Assembly (NCBI GenBank): GCA_947846985.1
Contig: CANTUZ010000005.1
Span: 20,556,389 to 20,620,388 of the forward strand
Source of the DNA: Fratercula arctica
Taxonomy: Eukaryota; Chordata; Aves; Charadriiformes; Alcidae
DNA: 64,000 bases
Direction: 5' to 3'
A model generated the notes under the pieces. That model worked only from the letters and a program-made list of their open reading frames with translations, searched no databases and was not told where the DNA came from. Both the position numbers and the translations under genes were made by a program. Below, piece by piece: positions 38,111 to 49,000 of the stretch. Position 1 is the first letter of the stretch; the number at the start of each line of letters is the position of its first letter.

Positions 38111-38480
38111 GGCACTTTCACTTTCGAAAGGGTCACGTGTTTTCCAGGAAGCCCGGCGCGGGTGGAAGGGGTGGATAAAAGGGCCGGGCGGGAGGTGGCC
38201 GCGCCCCGACACGAAGTCGCCCACCCGCCCCGCGTCCCGCAGAACCGGGGACCCCGCGGCACCATGGCAGCGCTGCAGAGCGAGGGGTAAGCGCCACCCC
38301 AGCACCTCCCTCCCCGCCCTCCCCGGGTCTCCGGCCCCGGGTGGCCCCGGAACCCCCCGGTGACGGCCCCGCGTCCGCAGGGAGGCCCAGAAGCTGCGGT
38401 TTGGGCCCTGGTTGCTGAGCGCCGTCAGCAGCGGGAACTACCCTGGGCTCTGCTGGATCGACCAGGACCACAGCGTCTTC
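38000..38480. other. IRF7: CpG-rich block over the IRF7 promoter and first exons
   Basis: CpG dinucleotides are dense here (for example the CCCGCCCGCGCGGCGG region near 38,082-38,097) compared with flanking DNA. The block covers the promoter, exon 1 and the start of exon 2. Boundaries are estimated by eye. Confidence 0.6.
38113..38181 (+). promoter_or_regulatory. IRF7: IRF7 core promoter: ISRE, E-box, GAS and TATA-like box
   Basis: TTTCACTTTC at 38,116-38,125 reads GAAAGTGAAA on the other strand, a perfect ISRE core (GAAANNGAAA). CACGTG, an E-box, is at 38,134-38,139. TTCCAGGAA at 38,142-38,150 is a perfect GAS (TTCNNNGAA). GATAAAAGG at 38,174-38,182 is a TATA-like box, which places transcription start near 38,205-38,212, about 55 bases before the ATG. 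This arrangement suggests induction by interferon through ISGF3/IRFs and by STAT dimers. Motifs are seen directly; their use is inferred. Confidence 0.7.
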
Positions 38481-41400
38481 CGTGTCCCCTGGAAGCACAA
38501 TGCCAGGAAGGACGTCACCAGCAGCGACGTGGAGATCTTCAAGGTGGGTGGGATGGGGGTCACCAGCAGCAACCTTGAGGTCATCAGGGTGGGTGGGGTG
38601 GGAGCTGCCCAGCAGCGACCTCAAGGTCTTCAAGGTGGGTGGGATGGGGTTGACCACGAATGAACTCAGGGTCTTCAAGGTGGGTGGAATGGGGTGTCAC
38701 TGGCAGCAATCTTGAGGTCATCAAGGTGGGTGGGATGGGAGCTACCCAACAGTGACCTCAAGGTCTTCAAGGTGGGTGGGATGGGGTTGACCAGGAATGA
38801 ACTCAAGTTCTTCAAGGTGGGTGGGATGGGGGATCACTGGCAGTGAGGCCGAGGCCTTCAAGGTGGGATGGGATGTCACCAGCAAGAACATTGAGGTCAT
38901 CAAGGTGGGTGGGATGGGAGCTGCCCAGCAGTGACCTCAGAATCTTCAAAGGGGGCGGGACAGGGCGGGTGACCAGCAGCAACTTGAAGTCTTTAAGGTG
39001 GGTAGGATGGAGTGTCACTAACAGCAACCTTGAGTGCTTCAAGGTGGATGGGATGGGGGCTGACCAGTGGTGAGTTCACGGTATTCAAGGTTGATGGGAC
39101 TGGGGGCATGACCAACAGCAACTTTGAAGTCTTCCCTGGGGTCCCCATGCTTATCCCCCCACACCCACTAGGCCTGGGCAAAGGCGAGTGGGCGATATGA
39201 AGGGTATCCCGAGGACCCAGCCAAGTGGAAGACCAACTTCCGCTGTGCCCTGAGGAGCACCCGCATGTTCACAATGCGGGAGGACCACTCCAAACGTGGT
39301 GACGACCCACACAAGGTCTTTGCCATCAACCCAGGTGAGCCTAGCCTCATGGGGGGCTGTGTTGGGGGTGGGGCAGGCGATTTCAGGGTGCTCCGCTCAT
39401 GCCACTCTCCCTCCAGCAGCCCTTGGGCATGGTGAGGAGGGAGATTTCGGCAGCCCTGACCCTGCGGTGGACCAGCAGCCACAGCACCAGCAGCCACAGC
39501 ACCAGCAGCCGCAGGTAATGGGGCTGGCACTGCAGGTTGGGGGTGTCCCCAGTGCTACTGCTCAGGCATTGCACCTCCATGTCCTTGGGGTGCTCCTGAG
39601 CTGCAGCCCAGCAGTCAGCTGAAATGTGGGGCAGGGTGAGGCTGGGTGCCCCCCATCCACAGCAGTAAGACCCCATCCTGCTTCCCTTTGCAGCTGGAAC
39701 CTGCTCTGCAAGAGATGGCCCCAGAAATCACCCTCCCAAGTAGGTGCTAGTCCCCCAGTTTTTTTGGGGGGGACACCTCAGTAGGCTCAGCCAGGGCTGG
39801 TTTTGGGGTTGTGAGACCTCCCACCTGCTGTCCCCCACCCCAGGCGGCACCAACCGCACACAGATGGAGGACCTGGATCAGCTGCAGTGGGTGCTGCAGC
39901 TTTGCAACATCTGCGACCCTGGCCCCCTGGCGCCATCCTGGCCATCTGCAGGTGAGACCACCCCTGCTTGCAGGGTGGGGGACACCACGGGTGGGTGACC
40001 CCAGCCCCTTCCCACTGATGATTTCTCTGCAGTAGATGCCCCCCACCGGGACATCCTGCTCCAGCGTCACCGAGACCCCAGCCAAAACAACTGCCTCCCA
40101 CCGCCGGCCTGTCAGCAGTGGGTGCCTGCGACGCAGCAGCCCCCCTTGGGCGCCTACAGCCCCCTGGACCCTGTGCTGCTGGAGCACCAAGGTGGGTGCT
40201 GTGGGGCAGGAGCAAGTCCCAGGCGTGGAAACGCCATACTGGGGTGGGAAGAGGCCGGGGTGCTGGCACGTGTCCTCCATGCCAAAGCAACCACCGCCCT
40301 GCTGCACCCTGAATCGCGACGTCAGTGCTGCCCGTCTCCCGCCACAGTGCCCGTGCCACTGCCGTGCCACCCGCCGGAGGGCACGGTCCCCGTGCTGTCC
40401 CCAGGGGAGGCGATGCTCTTCACCCCCACCCGCCCTGTGCCACCACCACCGCCGCCAGAGGATAACACAGGTGAGGTTTATTAATTATTAATAGCTATAA
40501 GTAATTATTATAATCAGTACTATATATCATATATAATTATTAATATTTATTACTGCTCAGTGTGTTATTGATAGCTATAAGTATTGCAATTACTACTAAT
40601 AAATATTATATGTAATTATTAATATTTATTAATGCTCGGGGGGGGGTTGGGTGAGGGGTAGCATTTAGGTTTGGGGAATGGGGTTGCTGATCCCTGGACG
40701 TCTGGTGCAGATGTCAGCATCCTGGACGTCAGCATCTACTACCGGGGGAAGCTCTTCCACCAGGAGGAGGTGGGGGGCAGGCAGTGCCTGCTGGCGTACC
40801 AGCCCTGCGACCCGGCGGTGGCCCAGCGCCCCGGGCACCTGGTCCGCTTCCCCAGCCCTGCCGAGCTGGCTGACAGCAAGCAGCGGGAGTTGACCGAGCA
40901 GCTGCTGGGTGTTGCGGGGCTGCAGCTGGAGCAACGCGCCAGCAAGCTTTTCGCCACCCGCCTGAAGAAGTGCAAGGTCTTCTGGGCCCTGTCGCACCAG
41001 CTCGAGGGTGTCAAGGATCCCCCGCCCAACATGCTCTGCCGGGACCAGGCAACCCCCATCTTTGACTTCAATGAGTTTTGCACAGGTGGGCAGGGGTGTG
41101 TCCATCCACCAGCTCCTCCTCACTCCTCCCCTCCTGGTTTTGGGGCTTATGGGAGCCAGCTCCAGGATGTCACAAGCATCTGAACCCTCCCAGCCCCTCC
41201 ATGTTCCCCTGGCTCACCTCAAAACTGAGTCCTGTTTCCCCTTACAGAGCTGAGGGACTTCCGCAATGGCCAAAGGCAGCGGTCCCCTGACTTCACCATC
41301 TACCTCTGCTTCGGGCAATTCTTCTCCAAGGACAAGCCCAAGGAGTCCAAGCTTATCCTGGTCAAGGTGCAGGGGCCAACACCCACCCCTACCCCACTAA

Positions 41401-42367
41401 TGCCCAGGGAGGGGGAGGCTCTTGGGGGCCAGGGGAGATGGGGGGGGTCTGGGTGTCCGAGGACCTTGGAGGTCTGTGGGAAATGGGGCTCTGGGTGCCC
41501 GACGAGGGGTACCCTCAGGGTCCGGGGGAGATGGGGGTCTGAGTATCAGGGGAGGGTGACTCTTGGGGTCCAGGGGAGATGGAGCTCTGGGTGCCCGAGG
41601 AGGGGGACCTTCGAGGGCAAGGGAAGATGGGTGTCTGGGTGCCCAGGGAGGGGGATCTTTGGGGTCCAGGGGAGATGGAGGTTCCTCAGGGTGCAGGGAG
41701 GGGGACCCTCAGTGTCCAGGGGAGATGAGTGTCTGGGTGCCCAAGGAGGGAGACCCTCAGGGTCTGGGGCAGATGGGAATCTGGGTACCCAGCGAGGGGA
41801 TACCTTGGGGGCTGGGAGAAATGGGAAACTGAGTGACAGGAGGGGGGGGGGCCCTTAGAGACCAGGGGAGATGGGGGGGGGGGGGGCTGGGTGCCCAAGG
41901 AGTGGGTCCCTTGGGGGCTGTGGGGAAGTGGGTGCCCAAGTAGGAGAACCCTTGAGGAGCAGGGGAAATATGGGGAGGCAGGTGCCTGGGGAGGGGACCC
42001 TCGGGGGCCAGGAGTCCAGGGAGGGCCACCTTGGGGGCTGGGCAGGATGGGGTGGGAGGCAGCTGCCCAGGGATGGGACCCTCAGGGGTTGGGGGAGACA
42101 TAGAGGGGCCCTGCACACCTCCTTCCTCTGCTCCAGGAGGATGGGGCCATGCAGGGCCTTGCAGCTACGTCAGGCAGCTGCCCTTAACCCTGCCCCTACC
42201 CCGATGGTTTGCTGCTGCAGCTGGTGCCCAAGTTCTGCGAGTATTGGTATGAGCAGGTGCAGCGGGAAGGAGCCTCCTCCCTCGACAGCGGCACCGTCAG
42301 CCTGCAGCTCTCCGACTCCTTCAGCCTCTTTGAGCTCATTGAGCAGTACACCATGCAGATGGACTGA
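38264..42367 (+). CDS. IRF7: interferon regulatory factor 7, complete coding region in eleven exons
   Basis: This is the transcription factor that drives type I interferon genes after pattern-recognition signalling. Exons are 38264-38286, 38381-38543, 39172-39334, 39417-39514, 39694-39739, 39844-39951, 40033-40191, 40348-40470, 40711-41085, 41248-41366 and 42221-42367. They join in frame to 507 residues. The N-terminal DNA-binding domain has the five spaced tryptophans (18, 33, 45, 64, 81) and the recognition-helix segment RCALRS (86-91). A Gln/His-rich linker (exon 4) and a Pro-rich segment (exon 8) follow. Exons 9-10 encode the IRF association domain, and exon 11 the Ser-rich regulatory tail (SSLDSGTVSLQLSDSFS). 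The start MAALQSEGEAQKLRFGPWLL matches avian IRF7, once called chicken IRF3. The exon 4 acceptor is a tandem CAGCAG. Introns 2 and 10 are minisatellites. Confidence 0.95.
38514..39150 (+). repeat. minisatellite, period 45-46, derived from the IRF7 exon 2/intron 2 junction
   Basis: The last 30 bases of exon 2 (coding VTSSDVEIFK) plus the first 15 of intron 2 form the first unit. About a dozen further units follow. Donor-like GT sites after CAAG or CAGG occur at 38544 (the real donor), 38589, 38635, 38680, 38726, 38772, 38817, 38863, 38905, 38998, 39044 and 39090. Copy 1 shares GTCACCAGCAGC and GTGGGTGGG exactly with the exon junction. Units fall into three subtypes (CACCAGCAGCAAC, GCCCAGCAGCGAC and GACCAGGAATGAAC) that recur in order, a higher-order repeat of about 137 bases. 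The array fills most of intron 2. Confidence 0.9.
40481..40640. repeat. IRF7: AT-rich tandem duplication, period 79-80, in IRF7 intron 8
   Basis: Two units of about 80 bases share ATAGCTATAAGTA near the left and TAATTATTAATATTTATT followed by a GCTC core on the right (40,534 and 40,613). The block is almost pure A/T, sits inside a very GC-rich gene and is rich in self-complementary ATTAAT/TATATA stretches, so it could form hairpins. Confidence 0.8.
41420..42110 (+). repeat. IRF7: G-rich minisatellite, unit about 50 bases, in IRF7 intron 10
   Basis: About fourteen degenerate copies of a unit close to GGGGAGATGGG, then TCTGGGTGCCC, then GAGGAGGGGGACCCT, then GGGGTCCA. Two longer G runs lie at about 41,843-41,851 and 41,875-41,886. 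The plus strand is strongly G-rich with many GGG blocks, so G-quadruplex formation in DNA or RNA is plausible. The left part stays open in the frame of exon 10 up to a stop ending at 41,858. Confidence 0.85.
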
Positions 42368-42859
42368 CCCTCGCCCACCACGCTCCCCATGGCCCTCCCC
42401 AGCACAGGCATCAGCTGGTGGGGGACTACTGGGCATCGGGGGCTGTTCAAACCAGTGTTCCCCCAGGAACGCCACGGTGGGATGCCTATGGTGGAGACCT
42501 TTCCTCTTCTGCTCCCACCCCCACCCCAAGGACAGCTTCACTGGCCGGTTCTGGAGCTGAAACGTTGCTTTTCCCCCTCTGTCAGCTGCTAATGTGTGTT
42601 TTTTTGTGGAGTGGGGTCATTTACAGATTCATTTTCTTAAGTTTTCTAAGTTTAAATATATATGTATAGAAAGGTGCTTCCTGCTTGCTGATGTTGCCCA
42701 GACATCTGGCCCCACTATCAGTCCAAGACCTTCACCCCCCCCATCCATCCCCCAAAACTGTGGGGATCTGTGGCCAGCCTTGTCCCAGCAAAGCCCCTGA
42801 ATGCTTCTCCCCCTTCCAGTCGTGTAAATGAGGGGACTTCCCATGCATGGAGGGATGCA

Positions 42860-42877
42860 TTTATTGATGCATTTATT
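42860..42877 (-). terminator. two poly(A) signals for the MFHAS1-like gene
   Basis: TTTATT at 42,860-42,865 and 42,872-42,877 reads AATAAA twice on the minus strand. They lie 177-194 bases past the proposed stop codon of the ROCO gene, which supports that terminal exon. I found no canonical plus-strand signal for IRF7 in 42,368-43,050; AATATA near 42,655 is the nearest variant. Confidence 0.6.
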
Positions 42878-43053
42878 TCCATGCATTAAGGTTGCAAACA
42901 TGACTTGCAAGCAAAGTGCGTTGAGGACAGCTTGGCTTTGGCTAAACAAAAATAATTCCTTCTTCAGCAAGCGCCTCCCCACTGGCCCGGAGTTACTCAC
43001 TTGAGATGTTCTGCAAAAATAAGGCAGTAACTACAACACGGAGCACCCAGAGC

Positions 43054-46000
43054 TCAGCTCTGAGGCGCAGAGGGGTGGTATCTCTGGTGGTAACCAGAGC
43101 GCTGCACAAAGATGGGATGTCCTCTCCCAGGCTGGAAGCAGCTGCATCCCCTCATTTCAGGCGTGAGGGGAGAGGACGAGCCTGGCCATCAGCGTTGGAC
43201 CCTGGGCAAGGGGAGGTGGCAGCCTCCTTACCTGCTTATTGACGTGGATGCTGCTGTTTCCGAAGGTGGTGGTCCCGTAGCTTGTCACATAATAGTGAGC
43301 AGGGGGCTGCACTGGGGGCTCCTCCAGCTGCTTGGGCACTGTGGGGATGGGGGGGCACCATCAGCACCTCAGATTCATGAAACCCTCCCCCCCTCCCCCC
43401 CTTCCCCCTCGAGCAGAGCTGTGGCACAAACCCAGGACCATTGGGCTCACCTTTGGGCAGGAGCAGCTCTGCACCAAAGCGATGCCCGCACGTCCCACAG
43501 GTTTTAACATCTTCCTTCATCCTGCGGAGGAAAAAGCCCTGAGAAGTAGAAGGAGCAGGAGCTGCCCTCAGCAATTCCCATGGAAGATGATGCCAAGGCG
43601 ATGGCAGGGGCTCCCTCTTTCCACCCTGACCTGAGGTTCCGCTGTTGGTGGGACAGCTGCTGCTTTACCAGGTGCCTGAGCATCTTCGGCTCTTCATGAA
43701 AGAGGGGACATGTGGGCACCTGGCCAGAGTGGGTATTATGTGCCTGAGCCCCAGAGTCTCGACTTTTTCACCTTTCTTTCCGTGCTCGAATTTTCCACAC
43801 AAGTCAATGCTAACACCATGTGGGACATGGGCTGTTATGGTCAGGAGAAGGGCAACATACTGCCTGGTGAGTTTTGCAACTCATTTCCCATGGCTTTTAG
43901 AAGCTGACCAGAATGCTGACCGCCACCATTGCAGCAGCAACCACCCAGCTCCAGCCCGTGGATTGGAGGGATGCAGCATGTACGCACATGGTGTTTGTGC
44001 CATCCATGTCCGGCCAGATGAGCTCAGCGGGACAGCCAGCTGTTCGGCAGGGGGTCTTCACACACATATGCAGCCCCGGCCACTCCTCGGCGAGCTTCTG
44101 GACGATGAACACAACTGCCATGAGGAAGTCCCAGGCAAATTGGAAACCTTCCAGGCAAAAGGAGAATGTCTCACTTACTCACGGCCACCCAACCATGGCA
44201 GCTCAGGAGATGCTGTGGGGATGTATGCATCACTTCAAGCCTGCCAGACCACAGCCAAAATGGTTGGACCAGTTCCGTTTCTCAAGTTAACCAAGGCCCA
44301 TCAGCTTTCAAAGAAATTTAAAGATCTGTTGGACGAGTTTCCCCAACTCGGATGGCCTTTTTGCTTATCACTTGGAGACCTAGCCCGAGACTGTATTCTG
44401 CTGGGACCTTATGGGGAAGGATGACCCATTCCCTCCATGAGAAGATTGAAAACTTGACTTCCCACTTTCATGTGATACCTTGAGAGGACTCCTGACCAGG
44501 TTGCATGGAGAAAAGGTAAATCTTTAATCGAACTGCTGGTGGACCCTGGCCAGACTAGGACACATGGCAGACACTTCTGGGACACTCTGCCCAGAAGGGT
44601 GGAGGTGTCGGGGGGAGCTAAGGAGAGACATGTGGCTGGGAGTCATGAAATAAAGATCCGGGATCCTTACCTGTCCTTCCTGCTGGCTTTCTGTACCGGA
44701 GCTCCAGGTAGCTGTAGGCCCTCTGGTTGTTCTCTTTGATCAGCAGAGGTTTGCCATTGCATATGAGCAGACAGGTTGCCTTGGCCACCCAGTGTGTGGA
44801 GTAGAAGGAGCAAGCTTTTACTAGGAACCTGCGAGGAGATCACCCATGGTTTTCACCACCCTCCTACCTGCATAGCTCTAACACCGGAAGAAAGCGCGTC
44901 ACTAGGTGGATGTGAAAAATATGAACCCAATTTCAGCAGAAACAGAGGCAGACACCAAGTGAGGACCCTGCCCTACTGAAAGCTCAAGCAGCAGGAGCAG
45001 CATTTTAAGCCAAGAGCTGCTTCCAGAATTGGCCATCAGATAAAACCCTGGACACAAGTTGAGAACCCCACAAGGACAGGAGACCTTCCAGAAACTGGAA
45101 CAGTCCCAGTGCCTGTAGAAACTGGACCGTCCTCAGGTGGGACTGGGAGACCTCTGACTGCCTGGGCGGGCACAGACTAGCCAAAACCCACCCCAGATGA
45201 CAGGTGAACCAGAAGGAGCGTGATCTTTGCGAACATCCAGGCAGTGAATATCAAAATGGTTCATCCAGAGCTCTACACGTCTGTGGCAGAGCTGAGAAGC
45301 TGCCCTGGTCTCCTGAGTCTCAGCCTCATGCCTCAGCTGACACGGACTCAACAGGCAATGACTTGCTGACAGACATACTGCTGCTGCACCGAGCAAACCC
45401 CAAACCGCGCAACCTCATCGAGGGCTGGAAACCACTGCTTACCTCTGGAAGAAACCCTCAGGTATTTCGGGTGAGAAGTAGGCACGGATGTGGAGGTCCT
45501 CGGGGTGATCTCCTCCCCACACCTCAGAGACCTCTTCGGTCTGGTTCAGATAGGTTGGGAACAAGTACCAGGATTCGCCTTGGCCCCGTGTTGCCTCCCA
45601 CAGCTTCCCGGGCACAAACTCAGTGGCCTGTGGGTTGAGCGCTTCAGTGTGACGCACCTCCAGGCAGAGCTCAAAGTGCTCCAGGAGGCTGAAGAGCTTC
45701 CCTCTACCTCTGTGGGGCCCGTGTCCCATGATGTCCTCAAAAACCTCCTGCATCCCTTCCAAACAGAGCTGGTGTTTCACCAAGGCACGCACAGCCTGGT
45801 GGCACAGCATTGCCTTTGACTTAAAGGTCCACACCCAGTTGGACCTGTCTCTGATGGTGGCATGTTCCCCGATCAGCGTGTCCACAGAGATGCTCTCGAG
45901 CTGTTGGACTAGGCGGTACCTCACAAGGAGCTGGGTGGGAAGAGAAGGAGAGAAGAGGTGTCACTGAGAGGAGCCCAGCAAAGTTGCAGAGCTTGGGCCC

Positions 46001-49000
46001 TGAAGAGAAGACGGTCCTGATCCCCACGCTCACCTTGAACATAGTTATTAGGAACGTAGGCTGGAGAAAAACAGTACTTTCCAGGTGCTTGATTTCCTCG
46101 TACCACACCACAAGCCCGATGCGGTGAAGGTACCGCAAGATGTCCTGGAGAAGGTCTCTGCCCAGGTTGGCCAGGTGCTTGTACTGGGAGAGTTTGCTGA
46201 GCAGGTACTGGAGGTCCATCATGCCTAGAGGGAGACATGGGAGCTCAGCACACATCTCTTGGACACCAGCATTCCAAGGCAGGTGCTTTAGAGAGACAAC
46301 AAACACCAGCGGCACCCCATGTCCCCCATGCCACCCCTGGGGAAGCAGGTGGGATCAACGCAATGCTCGGTGGCTGTGGCTCAAAAAGCCCATCCTCAGC
46401 TGTCCCACTGTCACCCTGCACCTCCCATGGTCTTGCCTTGCCTCAGTGGTGCCAACAGCCTGTCAGGACCTCAACGGAGCATTTAAAAAATGAGGCTAAT
46501 ACTGGATTTTTTCATTGTTTGAGAGAGCAGGTTTGTTTCAGACCAGAAAACCTCAGATTAGCAGATAAACCTCAGATTGTCGTTTATTCATGCAGCACGA
46601 CAGGCAACAAAACCTGGCTTATCTCCAGAAAAGAAAAGCATTTGCTCCTCATCCACTAATCCTACAGTGGCCAGGGGAGCCAGAGATGACACCAGGCGCT
46701 GGTGGCATTTGTACCTCCTTTAGATACGTAAGCAAGGAGCCGAGGCTGCCTGCTAAGTCACAGGGGACACAGAGAAAGGGCTAGGGAGTGGTAGAGACCA
46801 TTAAATAAGGTTAGCAGGACATAGGTTTGGAAACTGCGCAGAAGCATTAAAGCTGTGGAGCTCCTTCCTGCAAGATTTTTTAATTGCTTATAAAGGGCAA
46901 AGGGGAGAAAGAATAATGTTACCAGAAAGAAACAAACCAGACAACGTGACCAGCTGAGGGTACCTGCAACCACAGGTTGGTAGATGTTGGCAGAGCCTTC
47001 TGGTGAAGACACACTTGGCCTTTTCCTATGCTTTTCCCTAGATACCTGCCTTGGGGCAGATGCCCATAATGACAGACCTGGGTAATAGCAATTAATGCTC
47101 CAGCAATAACACTGCAAGGTCTTCAGCAGCGACCCCGCTACCACGTGAGCAGGGTCAGAAGGTGCAGCAAGCACCAGAGAGCCTGAGAGCCTGTCTCAGC
47201 CGCAGGACAATGAGTCCTCCCAGGACAGTGCGGTGGGGGTGATGGACCACTCACCATGATCTGCCATCTCCTCACTCTGTGCAATATCTATGATGGCAGC
47301 TTCCACCTGCCTGTAGACGGGTGGCAGCACTCGGACAACCTCAGGGAAGAGCTCCTCATTCTTCACATGCTCCAGAATAGTGGCCTCAAGCTTTTTGATA
47401 TCACGGTGATCCGTGCAGTTGACAGCAACTAAGTTTAAGATCTGGAAGAGAGAAAGCACACACCTGCCAAAAGCACACCCAGAGGAGTCTTTTAGCCTGC
47501 AAGGTAAAGGCGGGACCTAATGCTAAGGAGGTCACCAAGGATGGGACACACTGCTGGCTCAGCTTCAGAGGGCACTTCCTTCACACCTTTGCTCTGCAGC
47601 AGTTCCTGGAAAATCATCTGGGGATGGTAAATGCCCCCTCACACTCCTCCCCAGGCACTTGCTACAAAACACAGGAGGAGACGCCTGTCATTGAGCAGTG
47701 ACAAGGACCCACCGAGTCAGAGCCAGGGGTTACCACATCCACCCCAGCCCTGGGGAGTGGCCGCAGTAGCAGCCCGATTCATTAGCACTGGGTCACCATC
47801 ATCAGTAGCACCCCATGCTGCCAGAGACAACAGGGGTGACCAGAGACAGCAAGGAACCACGATAATCTCAGCCCTACAGTTAACGTGCAGTTCTCCATCT
47901 CCTTCAGTCTCTCCCACTGGTCCACGTAGAACTCAGGCTCCTCGCTGCCCTCCAGGTTGTTGATGAAATGAGCAAGGTTGCTTTTTCTCTCCATCAGCAT
48001 GGCTGTGATCTTGGCCATGATGTCGCGCCTCTTCTCCTCCACCTCCTCCTCCTGACAGCAGTCCACATGGGTTCCCACAGGAAGCACCACCGAGTTTGGA
48101 ACTCGCATGGACAGGTTGTTGATCCAGAAACCAACGAGGTCCTTGAAAGTCTTGTCGTTAGTTTGGTACCTGGTGAAGGAGAAAAAGAATATCCCAAATT
48201 CGTGTCTAACCTTCCAGATCTCCAGCCAACTTCCACCAGCACAGGCCTGATCATGCACCCAGTGCTGTCCCAGGGGCTTACTGGAGAAGAGCTCAGCTCT
48301 CCTAAACTGTCATGGGCCATATCCAAGCACATCCTTAAGCTAAACCAGTTAAAGCTACAGGGTGTAGCAGAGTCCGTCCCTGCTGTGGATGGGAGCACCC
48401 CTCTGTACAACAAAGCCCAAGCCTGATGCTCCCTCCACGTTCAGGGAGCACCACAAGATGCAGGAAGGCTCGTAGAGATATTTCCAAGGCAGAAAGCAAA
48501 GCCCTTTAGCTGGGAATCAATTGTCACACAAAGAGTTAATGGTCATCTAACCCCTCAAAAAAGAGGACTTTGGTGATGACAGATCTAGTGGCCTAATTAA
48601 AAGTGATCTGCAAAAAGGGGGAGAGGGAGAGCTAGCTACTCCAGTGGTGAGAAGACCAGGCATCAAGATCCAGCAGAAATGGTGTGGGAAATGGCTTCCC
48701 CATCCCCTTTTTTATCCCACTCCACTTTGAATCCAAACCAGCTCAACACTTACATGTGGAGATTGATGACAAGGACAACAAGTGCCTGTGGGGTGATGAA
48801 CACGTGGTGAGTCATGTAGTACTCCAGCTGGCCAGCGAAGTCCCAGAAGAGAAACGTGAAGTCCTTGATCCGGAACTCACTGATCTCTATCCCAACCGTT
48901 CGCTCTTCCTTGGGCACCAGTTTTGTTTGCCCTTGCTTCAGGCTTTTGCAGATGGTAGACTTCCCTGCAAGTGAGGCCCCCAGGAACATGGTCTTGACCC

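Noticed and set aside
38544..39150. Regularly spaced repeats as a CRISPR-like array
   Set aside because: The context is a vertebrate intron, units are contiguous without unique spacers and derive from the adjacent exon junction.
39747..40370. Minus-strand 207- and 190-codon ORFs
   Set aside because: Antisense shadows of IRF7 exons 6-8 in high-GC sequence.
41367..41858. Plus-strand 163-codon repetitive ORF as a separate gene
   Set aside because: It lies wholly in IRF7 intron 10 minisatellite and begins at the splice donor; kept only as a possible read-through tail.
43054..43160. Alternative last ROCO exon in another frame (GMQLLPAWERTS...)
   Set aside because: Its acceptor has a weaker pyrimidine tract; the reading starting PGRGHPIFVQRSGYHQ was preferred, though not proven.
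43645..44424. Plus-strand 259-codon ORF
   Set aside because: Antisense to the ROCO exon 44147-43988 and its introns; the minus strand has the splice-consistent, family-matching reading.
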